The notes below the pieces were generated by a model. That model saw nothing but the letters and a program-made list of their open reading frames with translations, was not told where the DNA came from and did no database searches. Shown piece by piece: positions 30,320 through 38,655 of a stretch of DNA of 64,000 nucleotides. Every line of letters starts with the position of its first letter. Within the stretch, counting starts at the first letter, position 1. A program made the translations under genes and the position numbers. The DNA comes from CAVSJA01 sp963728145. Its GTDB lineage: Bacteria; Bacteroidota; Bacteroidia; Chitinophagales; Chitinophagaceae. The stretch spans positions 248,001 to 312,000 of the forward strand of contig CAVSJA010000001.1 of assembly GCA_963728145.1 (NCBI GenBank). The letters are read 5' to 3'.

Positions 30320-31105
30320 TTAAAACAACTGCCGTAAATTGGTAATGGTTACCTGCCCGGTATCGGGTTTAATAAATCCACTCATTGGCTGAGCCAGGTC
30401 CATGGTTATATAAAGTATGGTGCATGCCAGAAAAGCAAACACTGCAATCACAATCCACTCTTTGCGTTTAACAGCAGGTGTGGTAAAACCACCAACAAGA
30501 CAGATAGCTAACGCAAGTGTGATCAACATCAGCGAAATAGGTGCAGGTACTCCAAAGCTTAATAGAGCTTCCCGTTTAATGCCGATGTCAAACAAACTGG
30601 TTAACGATGCGGACATACCGCCGGTCGCACTACTCAGGTTAGGTTTTTTCGATTGTTCAATGGTCATGTTCCATAAAGCTCTTGCTGTATTCGACAACTC
30701 TTTCCTGTTTTTGGTGAATTTCTCTCCATCGTCAGCATAGTCATAATAGGCGATCCGCTCCTCCAGGTATTTCCGCAATTCGATTCGGTAGTCATTCCGT
30801 ATACTATCCGGGAAAAAATCAGCTTTAATAATCGTATTTCTCAAAATATTGGCTTCATCGACAATCATCCCCCTCACGCTTTCAAAGCGGTTACCGGACT
30901 GACTGAATGTAAAGGCAAGCATAAATCCCCATAAACCAAACAAGGCACCCAGCAAAGAATTTACTCCACCTTTTGTATCACCTTCTTCTGCATGCCAGAA
31001 TTTTTTTCTCATCCTGTTGCCCACCCAAAGTGCCAATAACATCAGGATAAAGAGGACAATGCCAACCACTGAAGGATCGATTTGTGATAATACTGTTTTT
31101 TTCAT
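30320..31105 (-). CDS. Bestrophin-like DUF4239 membrane protein
   Basis: 261 residues with four hydrophobic segments: about 12-28 (VVGIVLFILMLLALWVG), 46-66 (NSLLGALFGLWGFMLAFTF), 188-205 and 214-232. Between the second and third lies a long soluble helical part with DEANILRNTI and YYDYADDGEK. This layout is that of DUF4239, a family distantly related to bestrophin channels with unknown function. A decayed second copy lies at 42297-43080. It is the last gene of a minus-strand row beginning at 35030. Confidence 0.8.
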   Translation of the reverse strand: MKKTVLSQIDPSVVGIVLFILMLLALWVGNRMRKKFWHAEEGDTKGGVNSLLGALFGLWGFMLAFTFSQSGNRFESVRGMIVDEANILRNTIIKADFFPDSIRNDYRIELRKYLEERIAYYDYADDGEKFTKNRKELSNTARALWNMTIEQSKKPNLSSATGGMSASLTSLFDIGIKREALLSFGVPAPISLMLITLALAICLVGGFTTPAVKRKEWIVIAVFAFLACTILYITMDLAQPMSGFIKPDTGQVTITNLRQLF

Positions 31106-31187
31106 GGTTTAGTTTTTATTTGTAAAAAAATAGTTTAAAATATATTCAGCCTAAACTTTTTAATTCTTACCGATCACATTCATTTTA

Positions 31188-32009
31188 CTAGCCGCTTTCC
31201 TTTTTACTAAAATCCATTTTCCTCAAAAAGAAATAACGGCAGCCAATATCCAAACTCCACTGATAGCGACCGATGAAATTGCCGAATATTCCTGCGCTCG
31301 GCGTGATCCAGATATTTATGCGCGGTGCTGGCGCATACGTCATGCGGCTTCTTAAATTCATAGACAAACCACCGTTAACATAATCTACAAACCACTCGGG
31401 CGCCAGGACCGACCAGAATCTTTTTGACCATGATTTAATGAGTATTGCCTGAATTTTTGAAAAACTAATCGTTGCTCTTCCTTCATCACCACTAACTGAA
31501 TTTGCCTGCTGAAGTACCACGGAAAAGATTATTTTTTTCTTTGGAATCAGTGTGGTGTAAGATACAACAGGGATGAGCAGGTTCTTACCAGTACCCAAAA
31601 TGGGTGACTGCGCCGTATTCAAACTGATTTCTATGGAGGCGGTAAAGGCAGACTTCGGTTTTTCAAAAAATTTATATCCAAGCAGGCGAAATGAAATATC
31701 TCCGATTCCCGATTGCCGGGGTTTAGTCGGAGTTATAATTGAATTATATATATACGGGAGATCTATCCTTGTAGTGAACCGCTTCCCGATCTTTACAACA
31801 GTTCTCAGCACGGTTTGATTTAAGTAAAAATCAGTTCCGTTTTTATCATGATGCTGCAGTTCATTGAAGACCTCTACTCTTGTAAAAAATTGCGAAGGAT
31901 CGTCGGGGTTTGCTTTGGTCTGATTCGTTTTTAGAGTGTCAGCTGAAGTTTGTGCGTGCGTAGTGCCCCAATAATGCAATGCGAAAAAAAAGGGCAGCAG
32001 CTTCTTCAT
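31188..32009 (-). CDS. Outer-membrane beta-barrel protein, transporter-like
   Basis: 273 residues with signal peptide (PFFFALHYWGTTHAQ). Alternating strand patterns run to the end (FTRVEVFNELQ, FTTRIDLPYIYNS, ISFRLLGYKFF, AFTASIEISLNTAQS, IIFSVVLQQANSV), ending in YQWSLDIGCRYFF. It resembles the MetA/phenol-degradation-type or generic transporter barrels of Bacteroidota. Its place between DUF4239 and the CMD-VOC-BKACE genes suggests a role in uptake of a small organic compound, which is inference only. Confidence 0.6.
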   Translation of the reverse strand: MKKLLPFFFALHYWGTTHAQTSADTLKTNQTKANPDDPSQFFTRVEVFNELQHHDKNGTDFYLNQTVLRTVVKIGKRFTTRIDLPYIYNSIITPTKPRQSGIGDISFRLLGYKFFEKPKSAFTASIEISLNTAQSPILGTGKNLLIPVVSYTTLIPKKKIIFSVVLQQANSVSGDEGRATISFSKIQAILIKSWSKRFWSVLAPEWFVDYVNGGLSMNLRSRMTYAPAPRINIWITPSAGIFGNFIGRYQWSLDIGCRYFFLRKMDFSKKESG

Positions 32010-32140
32010 CTCCTGAAATTTAAGCGAGGTAAAAACGATTGGGATTTTGCTTTATGTAGAACCTGATGTATTGAAGCTATCGTGCTAAAAGAACAGCCGT
32101 AAGCATCACCAATCCAAGGGTTGAAATTAGAATTGCAGGG

Positions 32141-32908
32141 TTATTTTTTTTCCTTTTGCTTTACACGTTCGATTTCCTCAGCAAGAATTGGAACACCCAG
32201 ATTACTCGCCTGCATTCCCTGTGACACACAAATTTTGAGTACTTCCATGATCTCCTCCATAGTTACGCCGAGGCGCAGCGCCGATTGAATGTGCCGGCGT
32301 GTTCCGGGCGCATACATATGTGTGATAGACGCATCGACGGCAATGCTCAATAACTCCGCCAGCTTGGGGGTGAGTATTCCACTAGTGTAAACAGGGAGAC
32401 TTGCGGCTATGATCGCTTCTGTCCATTTCGGGTCAATATCAAAGAACGCGTCCCAGGCCGTATTCCATTGGTTTGCTGCTTTCATCTTATCACAGACAGG
32501 TGTAGACGCAGTTTTCTTCGATAACAGCTTTACTCCAGCAGCCTTCGCTTCTTCCAACAGAATCGGCGAACCCAGGCTGGCTGTATGGATCGACAATAGA
32601 GAGGCGATCTTGATGATCATCATGATCTCTTCACGGATGGCACCTGCTTCGAGTGCAGCACGAATGTGACGCCTTGTTCCTTCCGTGCTTAGGTTTGTAC
32701 AGGCAACATTCACCGCAATGCTGATCAGCTCAATATCTTTTCGTGGAAGTACGCTACTGGTCCATGGATCATTGGACATTTTGAGACATTGGTCGATCCA
32801 AACCGGATCCCATTCGTGAAGTAAGGTTAGCGCATCCTTTTCCCAGGGTCCGGCTTCCCGTACAAGTTGGCTCATTGATTTTCCCACTGCCTTAACATCA
32901 TTTTTCAT
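32141..32908 (-). CDS. Carboxymuconolactone decarboxylase family protein, two repeats
   Basis: 255 residues with two CMD-fold repeats of about 110 residues each. The parallel segments are ELISIAVNVACTNL / GTRRHIRAALEAGA and ELLSIAVDASITHM / GTRRHIQSALRLGV, each followed by an IMMIIKIA or IMEVLKIC helix. The CxxC pair of AhpD-type peroxidases is absent, so a redox role is unlikely; the family includes gamma-carboxymuconolactone decarboxylases and many unknowns. It lies in the GC-richer block with the VOC and BKACE genes on the same strand. Confidence 0.8.
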   Translation of the reverse strand: MKNDVKAVGKSMSQLVREAGPWEKDALTLLHEWDPVWIDQCLKMSNDPWTSSVLPRKDIELISIAVNVACTNLSTEGTRRHIRAALEAGAIREEIMMIIKIASLLSIHTASLGSPILLEEAKAAGVKLLSKKTASTPVCDKMKAANQWNTAWDAFFDIDPKWTEAIIAASLPVYTSGILTPKLAELLSIAVDASITHMYAPGTRRHIQSALRLGVTMEEIMEVLKICVSQGMQASNLGVPILAEEIERVKQKEKK

Positions 32909-32923
32909 AATATTTTTTCTTGT

Positions 32924-33229
32924 TTATTTTGTTTCTGGATTGTTTATCTCAGGAAGATTTGTCTTGTTAGAAGATTCAATCTTCCAGCGTTTGCACCCGG
33001 CACATAGACTCCGACAAGGAATAGCCTCTTTGTTCACCTTACTACTGTCAAAGGGAGGTGCAACTAAACTGTATTCGACTTCCTTGAATGGAAGAATGTC
33101 ATTGTCAGGATAATTTTCTTCCATATTTAACCATGATAATGTTCCCGGCGCATCCGATTCGATAAATTTATCCAGAGAGAAAACATCCGGATGAACATTT
33201 AATGAACCAAATTCGATGGTATTTTTCAT
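32924..33229 (-). CDS. Hypothetical protein with CxxxCxxC motif
   Basis: 101 residues, acidic, no signal peptide. Near the C-terminus is PCRSLCAGCKRW, a cysteine cluster that could bind a metal or Fe-S centre. The rest has no recognisable domain. It ends 15 bp before the CMD gene and starts just after the tandem heptamer repeat, so it is probably co-transcribed with CMD. Function unknown. Confidence 0.5.
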   Translation of the reverse strand: MKNTIEFGSLNVHPDVFSLDKFIESDAPGTLSWLNMEENYPDNDILPFKEVEYSLVAPPFDSSKVNKEAIPCRSLCAGCKRWKIESSNKTNLPEINNPETK

Positions 33230-33266
33230 ACACGGTTTTCTATTATTGATAAACCGATGAGTGAAA

Positions 33267-33383
33267 GTGAATAGTGAATGGTGAATAGCGAATAGCTCTC
33301 TCTATTATAACATGTTTCAATTAAGTTAGGGCGTCACTAACCACTAACCACTCACCACTCACCACTCACCATTCACTATTCAC
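33267..33383. repeat. 18-bp perfect inverted repeat flanking 81 bp
   Basis: GTGAATAGTGAATGGTGA at 33267-33284 is the exact reverse complement of 33366-33383. The right arm lies inside the tandem heptamer array. The transcript of this intergenic stretch could fold into a long stem between the VOC gene and the 101-residue gene. Confidence 0.85.
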
Positions 33384-33404
33384 CATTCACCATTCACCAC
33401 TCAC
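33335..33404. repeat. Ten tandem 7-bp repeats (CAYTMAC)
   Basis: Ten contiguous 7-mers: two CACTAAC, three CACTCAC, then CATTCAC, TATTCAC, CATTCAC, CATTCAC and CACTCAC. The array runs into the VOC gene: its stop codon (complement of 33401-33403) is made by the last unit. Related heptamers occur at 35749-35783. Confidence 0.9.
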
Positions 33405-33793
33405 ACCTCCGGCTCCGGCATCGGCATTGCCAACGGGTCGTGCTGATAAACGGAGAAGATATTACCCTCTGGATCTTCTACTACCGCGTACCAGGCTGCC
33501 TTAGGCACAGCTGTTTTCGGATACACCAGTTTACCTCCAAGCTTCTCTACCCGCGCAATCGTTTGGTCGATGGAATCGACGTGCACATAATGAACCCAAC
33601 TGCGTGGTCCCTGGATTGGTCGCCGAAGCATTCCACCGGCGATGCCAGGATTCTCGGCATCGCCAGTCTGGATTCGGAAATAATCTATTCCCGGTGCCTG
33701 TTCAATCTTCCAATCAAACAATTCTCTGTAAAACTGCGCCAGTCCTGGCAGACCCTCGGCGTAAATTTCGAAATGTGTCACAGATGCGCTCAT
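33401..33793 (-). CDS. VOC/glyoxalase superfamily protein
   Basis: 130 residues with the beta-alpha-beta-beta-beta pattern of the vicinal-oxygen-chelate fold: THFEIYAEGLPGLAQFYRELFDWK, GIAGGMLRRP, HYVHVDSIDQTIARVEKLGGK and VVEDPEGNIFSVYQ. This is the small glyoxalase/bleomycin-resistance-like type often found beside catabolic genes; metal ligands are not complete enough to assign activity. Codon use is GC-richer than most of the window. The stop codon is supplied by the last heptamer of the adjacent repeat array. Confidence 0.85.
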   Translation of the reverse strand: MSASVTHFEIYAEGLPGLAQFYRELFDWKIEQAPGIDYFRIQTGDAENPGIAGGMLRRPIQGPRSWVHYVHVDSIDQTIARVEKLGGKLVYPKTAVPKAAWYAVVEDPEGNIFSVYQHDPLAMPMPEPEV

Positions 33794-33854
33794 CGTGTGT
33801 CTTATTTTTTTATCCCGCAGGTTTATACTCTGCTGAAAGCTGCGAGATCTTGAT

Positions 33855-35030
33855 TTATTGTACTATTGATTTTTTAACCGCTGCTGTAGGCTCCTTTTTA
33901 ACCGCTGCTGGTGGCACCATACAATAGGCCATTGGGTGCGAGTCGGAAATTTGCTGCACAACCGATTTCTTTCCGTCGGTATCCCAAACCATGAAGCCCT
34001 TGTCATCGTCTCCGCGATTGGGAGACATACCCAGGTGCTTCAATGTCTCATCGACGCTGTCGTATGTCACTCCGATTTTCATGATCTCACGTGCTTCTTT
34101 TGCGGTTGCCACTTTGCGACCGAATCGTTGGCAGAGATCTACAGCCGCTTTAATCTGATCAACAGAGGTCATACGCTCACGTTTGCTATTCCATAGATTG
34201 TCCTCGATACCAACCCGTACGTGCTGCCCCATGATAATGGCCAACGGTTGTGCGACTGCATTGATACGCATGCCGGCCCAGAACGTGACGATTGCACCCT
34301 GTGGCTGGCGTTGGAGCCAATGCATCCAATCGAATGGATTATGCCCGCATCCACCTCCGCCATACATAGTGATGTTAGTATTTAAAGGACCCATGTATGC
34401 ACCGTGACGGATCAACCGCTCTACGATCTCAAGCTGATGCACATGCGCTAGTGTGAAGTAGGGTTGAATTCCAGCCTTTTTCAAACGCTTCAAATGCTCC
34501 AGGTAAAAGGCCGGACCAGCGTCAGTGTACATTCCGGCGTAGGCTGCAATTACTTTAGGATCTTCCAGATGCGTTCCCTTCACGTCCTCCGCCGTCCACA
34601 TCTGTGTGATATCGAACATGGAGGTGCCGATGGCGACGGTTACAGTCTCTGGCTTTGGGTGAATTTCAGCGAGCATGTGGCGCGTATCGTAATCCAACCA
34701 TTTGGCTTTCGCGCCATCGCTTTTGGGTGAAAAGGCGATTGAGCCGCCTACCTGGATGATCATTTCTGGCACGGCTTCCTGAAGGCGTGTCATCATAAAA
34801 TTGTAGTGTTCGATGTCTGCAGAAAGATGTCCGGTAGCCGGGTTGCGCACATGCAAGTGCAAGAGCCTGGCTCCTGCATTATAACAATCCACCGCTGATT
34901 GCACCTGTTCGTCCCAGGTTACCGGAATATCAGGTGCGTCGCCGGGAAGCCAGGTTGGCCCATACGGCGCCGCGGTTATGATAAGAGGTTTCATGTTTTC
35001 TGGATACAGAGAGTCGTCGGTAAAATGCAT
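33855..35030 (-). CDS. BKACE (DUF849) beta-keto acid cleavage enzyme
   Basis: 391 residues; an internal Met at 34994 (MKPLIITAAPYGP) matches the usual family start better than 35030. BKACE enzymes condense a beta-keto acid with acetyl-CoA and cleave it, using Zn2+. Seen: HLHVRNP (the His-x-His metal pair), TVAIGTSMFD, THLEDPKVIAAYAGMY, the FTLAHVHQLEIVERL strand-helix, YGGGGCGHNPFD, and the glutamate of VGIEDNLWN. The C-terminus carries an 8-residue near-duplication (AAVKKEPT, AAVKKSIV) caused by a 16-bp direct repeat at 33871-33886 and 33895-33910. It is first in a minus-strand row with VOC, CMD and others; the base composition suggests horizontal transfer. Substrate unknown. Confidence 0.87.
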   Translation of the reverse strand: MHFTDDSLYPENMKPLIITAAPYGPTWLPGDAPDIPVTWDEQVQSAVDCYNAGARLLHLHVRNPATGHLSADIEHYNFMMTRLQEAVPEMIIQVGGSIAFSPKSDGAKAKWLDYDTRHMLAEIHPKPETVTVAIGTSMFDITQMWTAEDVKGTHLEDPKVIAAYAGMYTDAGPAFYLEHLKRLKKAGIQPYFTLAHVHQLEIVERLIRHGAYMGPLNTNITMYGGGGCGHNPFDWMHWLQRQPQGAIVTFWAGMRINAVAQPLAIIMGQHVRVGIEDNLWNSKRERMTSVDQIKAAVDLCQRFGRKVATAKEAREIMKIGVTYDSVDETLKHLGMSPNRGDDDKGFMVWDTDGKKSVVQQISDSHPMAYCMVPPAAVKKEPTAAVKKSIVQ

Positions 35031-35082
35031 AACTCAAAGTTTAATGGTTAATGAAAAAATGTTAAGTTCCTTTTATATGGGT

Positions 35083-35418
35083 TTAATGATTATAAATTGA
35101 ACGGTATGTATTGTCCATAAAAACGAAAGGAAGTTGTATAGATGAAGGCTCTGTCGAAACTTGAAACTCTATTTTCCTGAAATTGACGTACAGTTTTACC
35201 GTGTCAATGCTCAGATGCTTTTTTATGAATCCCAGGGCCCATGAAAAATTGGATTGCCATTGGATCTCTTCTTCATCTTCCCTATTTTCTTCCAGCCATT
35301 CAGTTATTAATCTCCTTAGTGTTACTTCATTTTCATCGATATTGAAATACGCCAACAATTTCCTTATTTCCGCAGGTGAACAGTTATTGTCGAGGTATTT
35401 TCTAAATAGTTCCCGCAT
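35083..35418 (-). CDS. FecR N-terminal-domain-only protein (truncated anti-sigma factor?)
   Basis: 111 residues. The first ~70 match the cytoplasmic anti-sigma domain of the FecR at 39.8 kb: FRKYLDNNCSPAEIRKLLAYF versus FKKYLDNQCSPEELRTLMTYF, then WLEENREDEEEIQWQ versus VLESIETDTDESQWQ. It then ends in a short unrelated tail with no transmembrane segment and no FecR periplasmic domain. It may be a free anti-sigma domain that can still bind a sigma factor, or a truncated relic. It lies downstream of the TonB receptor gene of the sigma/FecR cassette. Confidence 0.6.
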   Translation of the reverse strand: MRELFRKYLDNNCSPAEIRKLLAYFNIDENEVTLRRLITEWLEENREDEEEIQWQSNFSWALGFIKKHLSIDTVKLYVNFRKIEFQVSTEPSSIQLPFVFMDNTYRSIYNH

Positions 35419-35522
35419 ATTGGTATTTTTTTCTGGCGATTTATATAGTTAATACGCATCAGATAAAAAATACCTCTGCTTAGCTTTTTTTTATTTTAAA
35501 ACCAGCCATTCTTTCACAAAAA

Positions 35523-35544
35523 AAGAGGTGTAGAAACACCTCTT
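35523..35544 (-). terminator. Intrinsic terminator-like hairpin, 9-bp stem with T7
   Basis: AAGAGGTGT (35523-35531), AGAA loop, ACACCTCTT (35536-35544). On the minus strand it is followed by TTTTTTTG, a textbook Rho-independent terminator, placed about 295 bp after the TonB receptor stop. On the plus strand the same hairpin begins an orphan leader (see 35549). Confidence 0.7.
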
Positions 35545-35548
35545 GTCC

Positions 35549-35661
35549 AAAACTAACTGCTTATGAGAAAATACTTAGTGAAGAATATCTGGTTCATTTA
35601 CTCTGCTGTGCTCATATATAAAAGCTTTCTTACAGGCTCCCTTTTCAACTGTTTAAAATAG
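35549..35661 (+). other. Orphan leader: AAAACTAACTG plus truncated signal-peptide start
   Basis: After the hairpin come AAAACTAACTG (35549-35559) and TTATGAGAAA with an ATG at 35563 opening a 32-codon frame, MRKYLVKNIWFIYSAVL, that stops at 35661. The hairpin-AAAACTAACTG-TTATGA arrangement recurs at 43230. From memory, such leaders precede SusC-like genes in Chitinophagaceae, but here no receptor follows on this strand. Confidence 0.45.
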
Positions 35662-35748
35662 CAGGAATGTTATAGCTTATACGTGTGAACCAAAGAAATG
35701 CTCTGCTCGGGATAATTATTTTTTTAGAAAAGAAAATATTTGGGGGGG

Positions 35749-35783
35749 AATAGTCAATAGTGAATAGTCAATTGTCATTGGTG
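35749..35783. repeat. Five degenerate 7-bp tandem repeats (AATAGTS)
   Basis: AATAGTC, AATAGTG, AATAGTC, AATTGTC, ATTGGTG in a row, directly after a G7 run. Same style as the array at 33335-33404; lies between the TonB receptor stop (35839) and the terminator. Confidence 0.6.
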
Positions 35784-35838
35784 AGTCGGGTACGGGCTAT
35801 TCTTTGTTAAGCGAGTACCGACGATAATCGAAAGACAT

Positions 35839-38505
35839 TTAATTGTTGTTTTTTACAAAGCTGTACTTAAACCCAAACAGCCAGGCTGCTCCATGGGGCA
35901 GATATGTTATGGCATTCTCATAATGATAATCATTCAAAATATTAGAGCCCTGTGCAAAAAAGCGGAGATTAGACAAGATCTGGTAATCGGCAAAGAAACC
36001 CACCCTAAAAACTGGGGAAGTTACAATTTCATAAGGCGTCCACGGGATATTATAAGGAGCGCGACCGTAAGCAACATCCAAAAAATAAGTTCTTAAATCC
36101 TGAGACTTTACACCATCCACTTCCGTTACATTTAAAGAAACAGAACCCCTGTCGTTTTTCCCGAATAGCTTGAAAAAACTATAGGTAATATTCAGGCCTG
36201 CCGTATGGCGAGGAAGATTATACATTCTTGAGCCAGGAGCTTTACCACTGAGTTGAGACAGCAGGTAGCTGCCAGTGGTATCTTCTACAGTTGAATTCAT
36301 TATGGAGAAAGTACCCTGTATGCTTATTTGTTTGGTATGATATTCTCCTGAAAACTCCCAGCCTCTGTTCACGACCTGGGCCGTATTCACGTTTTTAAAA
36401 CCTGAGATTGTGGAATCAATTGGATCCGGCCCCAGAATAATCCCGGTAATCATATTTTCCAGGATGTTGTCGTAATAGACTGCTTCAAATTTGAATTTGC
36501 CTTTTTTGTCATAAAGCTCCAGTCCATAATCAAATCCCTGCTGGCTCTGAGGCTTTATGTCGGGGTTGGCGTAAAGCACGGTGAAACCATTTGGTGGCCG
36601 ACCAAACCTGTCGCTATAAGAAGGTGCTGTAATTCCCTTGCCCCAGGAAATTCTCGGTTTGATGGTCAACGATCTTGTATCAAAATTGGTAGTGAGGCCA
36701 AGCCGTGGATTCAATGCGGCGGTAAACAATTCATTTTTTTCATAACGCAATCCCATCGTTAAATAAATATTTTTATAAGAAGGGTTGATTTGTACAAAAG
36801 CTCCATAATTTTTGTTATCCGGATCCTTATCGAGTATGTTGATTCCACCAATTGGCCTTGTTAATATTACCGCATGCGAATAGTTCTTGAATTCGAGCCC
36901 ACTCAAAATGGTTGCACCGAAACTTCCACCATTATCTGGAAAACTTAATGTATTGGAATAGCGGACAGTGGTAATATTTTGTTTTATGGTTTGATAAATT
37001 CTCTGCAGGTTGGTAATACCGTCTGCAATCGGAACCTCCATTCGGTCATTATAAGTATAACCTGCATCCAGTTTATTTACCCAGTATTTAGACGTGTTAT
37101 GGGAAAGATTGATGCCGGCAATATAAGTTTCTGATATTCCGTTTTTATTGTCCGGGTTGGTTGGCCTAACGCGTAACCATTCATAAGCTGCAACACTCAC
37201 ACCGGGAGAAGGTGTTATGATGATATCCGTCCTGGGATGAATGGCCGTATCGTAAATCGGATTTCTTTCGGAATTCCAATTCTTTACATTATACCGGACA
37301 ATTGCATTCACCTTGAATTTTCCAAGATTAGATTTTGCATCCATGTAAAAGCCTTTATTCTTTTCACCACCATCCGGAAAGTAAGCCCCAGCCGTTCTGT
37401 AACTGGCCCCCATGGTGAGCGCTACTTTTTGAAAGCCCGTTACCAGTTCAAGATTATGCAGTTGTTGAAAGGGATTTTTTTCGACCCATTTACTTTGAAT
37501 GAAGCCTGCGCTGCTTGTAAAGTTTACAGCGGTCTGATTGGCTTTTCCGTTTTTTGTAAATATTTGTACAATTCCACCATTACTACCCGTTCCGTACATT
37601 GTAGACGCACCAGGTCCTCTCACTATTTCGATACGATCAATATTATTCTTATCCAATTGGCACAAATACCCGGAGCCCCCTGCGTATTCGATCCCATCGA
37701 TATACACGGCGACAGGGGCGACAGAACTTGGATTGCCCGCGCCCCTGATGCTTAATGAAAGAAGACCCTCCGGAGAACTTCCCTGATCGAAATTGTTGGT
37801 GCCCGGAACCCATCCCCGGTATATCTGGTCGATAGTATTAGACGGTATTTTTTCCAGTGTTTTTGAATCTAATATTGTAACCGATGTTGCGTCGGCCTTC
37901 CGCCTTAATGCCATTAGATTTCCGCCCATAATAAATAATTCCATTGGCTTTATGTCGAGCTGCAGTGCTATATTCATTTCTTCTCTTTCCACTCTTAGTT
38001 CTCTGGTGATATAGCCTATCGAAGAGAATATCAGTATATCATTTTGACTGGCGTTAATAGAGAACCTTCCATTTTTATCGGCGATAGTTCCTTGTTTTTT
38101 CCCCTTTACCATCACGCTGACGTCGCCGACAGGATTGCCGTCGGCATCTTTTAGGGCTCCTTTTACCAGAAAGGAAGTTTGTTCCTCCTTGCTGAACTCA
38201 GTATCCTGTAATTGCTTTCTCGCAATAGTCACCGTTTTATCAATTAATGTCCAGGTAAGGGGCTGGTCTTTGAAGATCTCGTTTAGGGCAGTTTCTAATG
38301 AGGCATCCCTCAAGTTAACGGTTACTGGTTTTGCATCCAGCATCAATGCCTCATCGTAAAAGAAGAGTGTGCCGGTTTGTTTTTTGATAGTTGTAAAAAT
38401 TTTTTTCAGGGGTACATTCTTACCGGAGAAGTTTACAGTCTGGGTTTTACCAGCAATTGACAATAATAACCACACAGCCATTATGAGTAGCCCCGCCAAC
38501 TTCAT
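35839..38505 (-). CDS. FecA-type TonB-dependent receptor with STN signalling domain
   Basis: 888 residues, intact. Signal peptide (LLIMAVWLLLSIAGKTQ), STN domain (about 25-95; LKKIFTTIKKQTGTLFFYDEAL, LETALNEIF), carboxypeptidase-regulatory-like domain (about 112-185), plug (about 205-325; LSIRGAGNPS, VAVYIDGIEYAGG, IEIVRGPGASTMYGTGSNGGIV) and a 22-strand barrel ending in WLFGFKYSFV. The STN domain means the receptor signals to FecR, and the FecR and ECF sigma genes lie directly upstream, so this is a cell-surface signalling cassette. The ligand is unknown; siderophores or glycans are both possible. Confidence 0.9.
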   Translation of the reverse strand: MKLAGLLIMAVWLLLSIAGKTQTVNFSGKNVPLKKIFTTIKKQTGTLFFYDEALMLDAKPVTVNLRDASLETALNEIFKDQPLTWTLIDKTVTIARKQLQDTEFSKEEQTSFLVKGALKDADGNPVGDVSVMVKGKKQGTIADKNGRFSINASQNDILIFSSIGYITRELRVEREEMNIALQLDIKPMELFIMGGNLMALRRKADATSVTILDSKTLEKIPSNTIDQIYRGWVPGTNNFDQGSSPEGLLSLSIRGAGNPSSVAPVAVYIDGIEYAGGSGYLCQLDKNNIDRIEIVRGPGASTMYGTGSNGGIVQIFTKNGKANQTAVNFTSSAGFIQSKWVEKNPFQQLHNLELVTGFQKVALTMGASYRTAGAYFPDGGEKNKGFYMDAKSNLGKFKVNAIVRYNVKNWNSERNPIYDTAIHPRTDIIITPSPGVSVAAYEWLRVRPTNPDNKNGISETYIAGINLSHNTSKYWVNKLDAGYTYNDRMEVPIADGITNLQRIYQTIKQNITTVRYSNTLSFPDNGGSFGATILSGLEFKNYSHAVILTRPIGGINILDKDPDNKNYGAFVQINPSYKNIYLTMGLRYEKNELFTAALNPRLGLTTNFDTRSLTIKPRISWGKGITAPSYSDRFGRPPNGFTVLYANPDIKPQSQQGFDYGLELYDKKGKFKFEAVYYDNILENMITGIILGPDPIDSTISGFKNVNTAQVVNRGWEFSGEYHTKQISIQGTFSIMNSTVEDTTGSYLLSQLSGKAPGSRMYNLPRHTAGLNITYSFFKLFGKNDRGSVSLNVTEVDGVKSQDLRTYFLDVAYGRAPYNIPWTPYEIVTSPVFRVGFFADYQILSNLRFFAQGSNILNDYHYENAITYLPHGAAWLFGFKYSFVKNNN

Positions 38506-38655
38506 AGCTCGCTAGTTTGGAGTATTCCAAAAGTACGCGCTTCAATTAGATATCTTGAGACTATTGTAATTTTTGAGCAACCTTAATGCAGCTTTCGATT
38601 TGAAAGGAAAAACTAATTAAGTTGTCTTGTTGTTGAATTCAGGTAGGAAGAGATC

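Noticed and set aside
33335..33404. CRISPR-like repeat array
   Set aside because: Units are only 7 bp, contiguous and without spacers; no cas genes nearby.
37237..37755. 172-codon plus-strand frame
   Set aside because: Antisense to the intact TonB receptor plug/barrel region.
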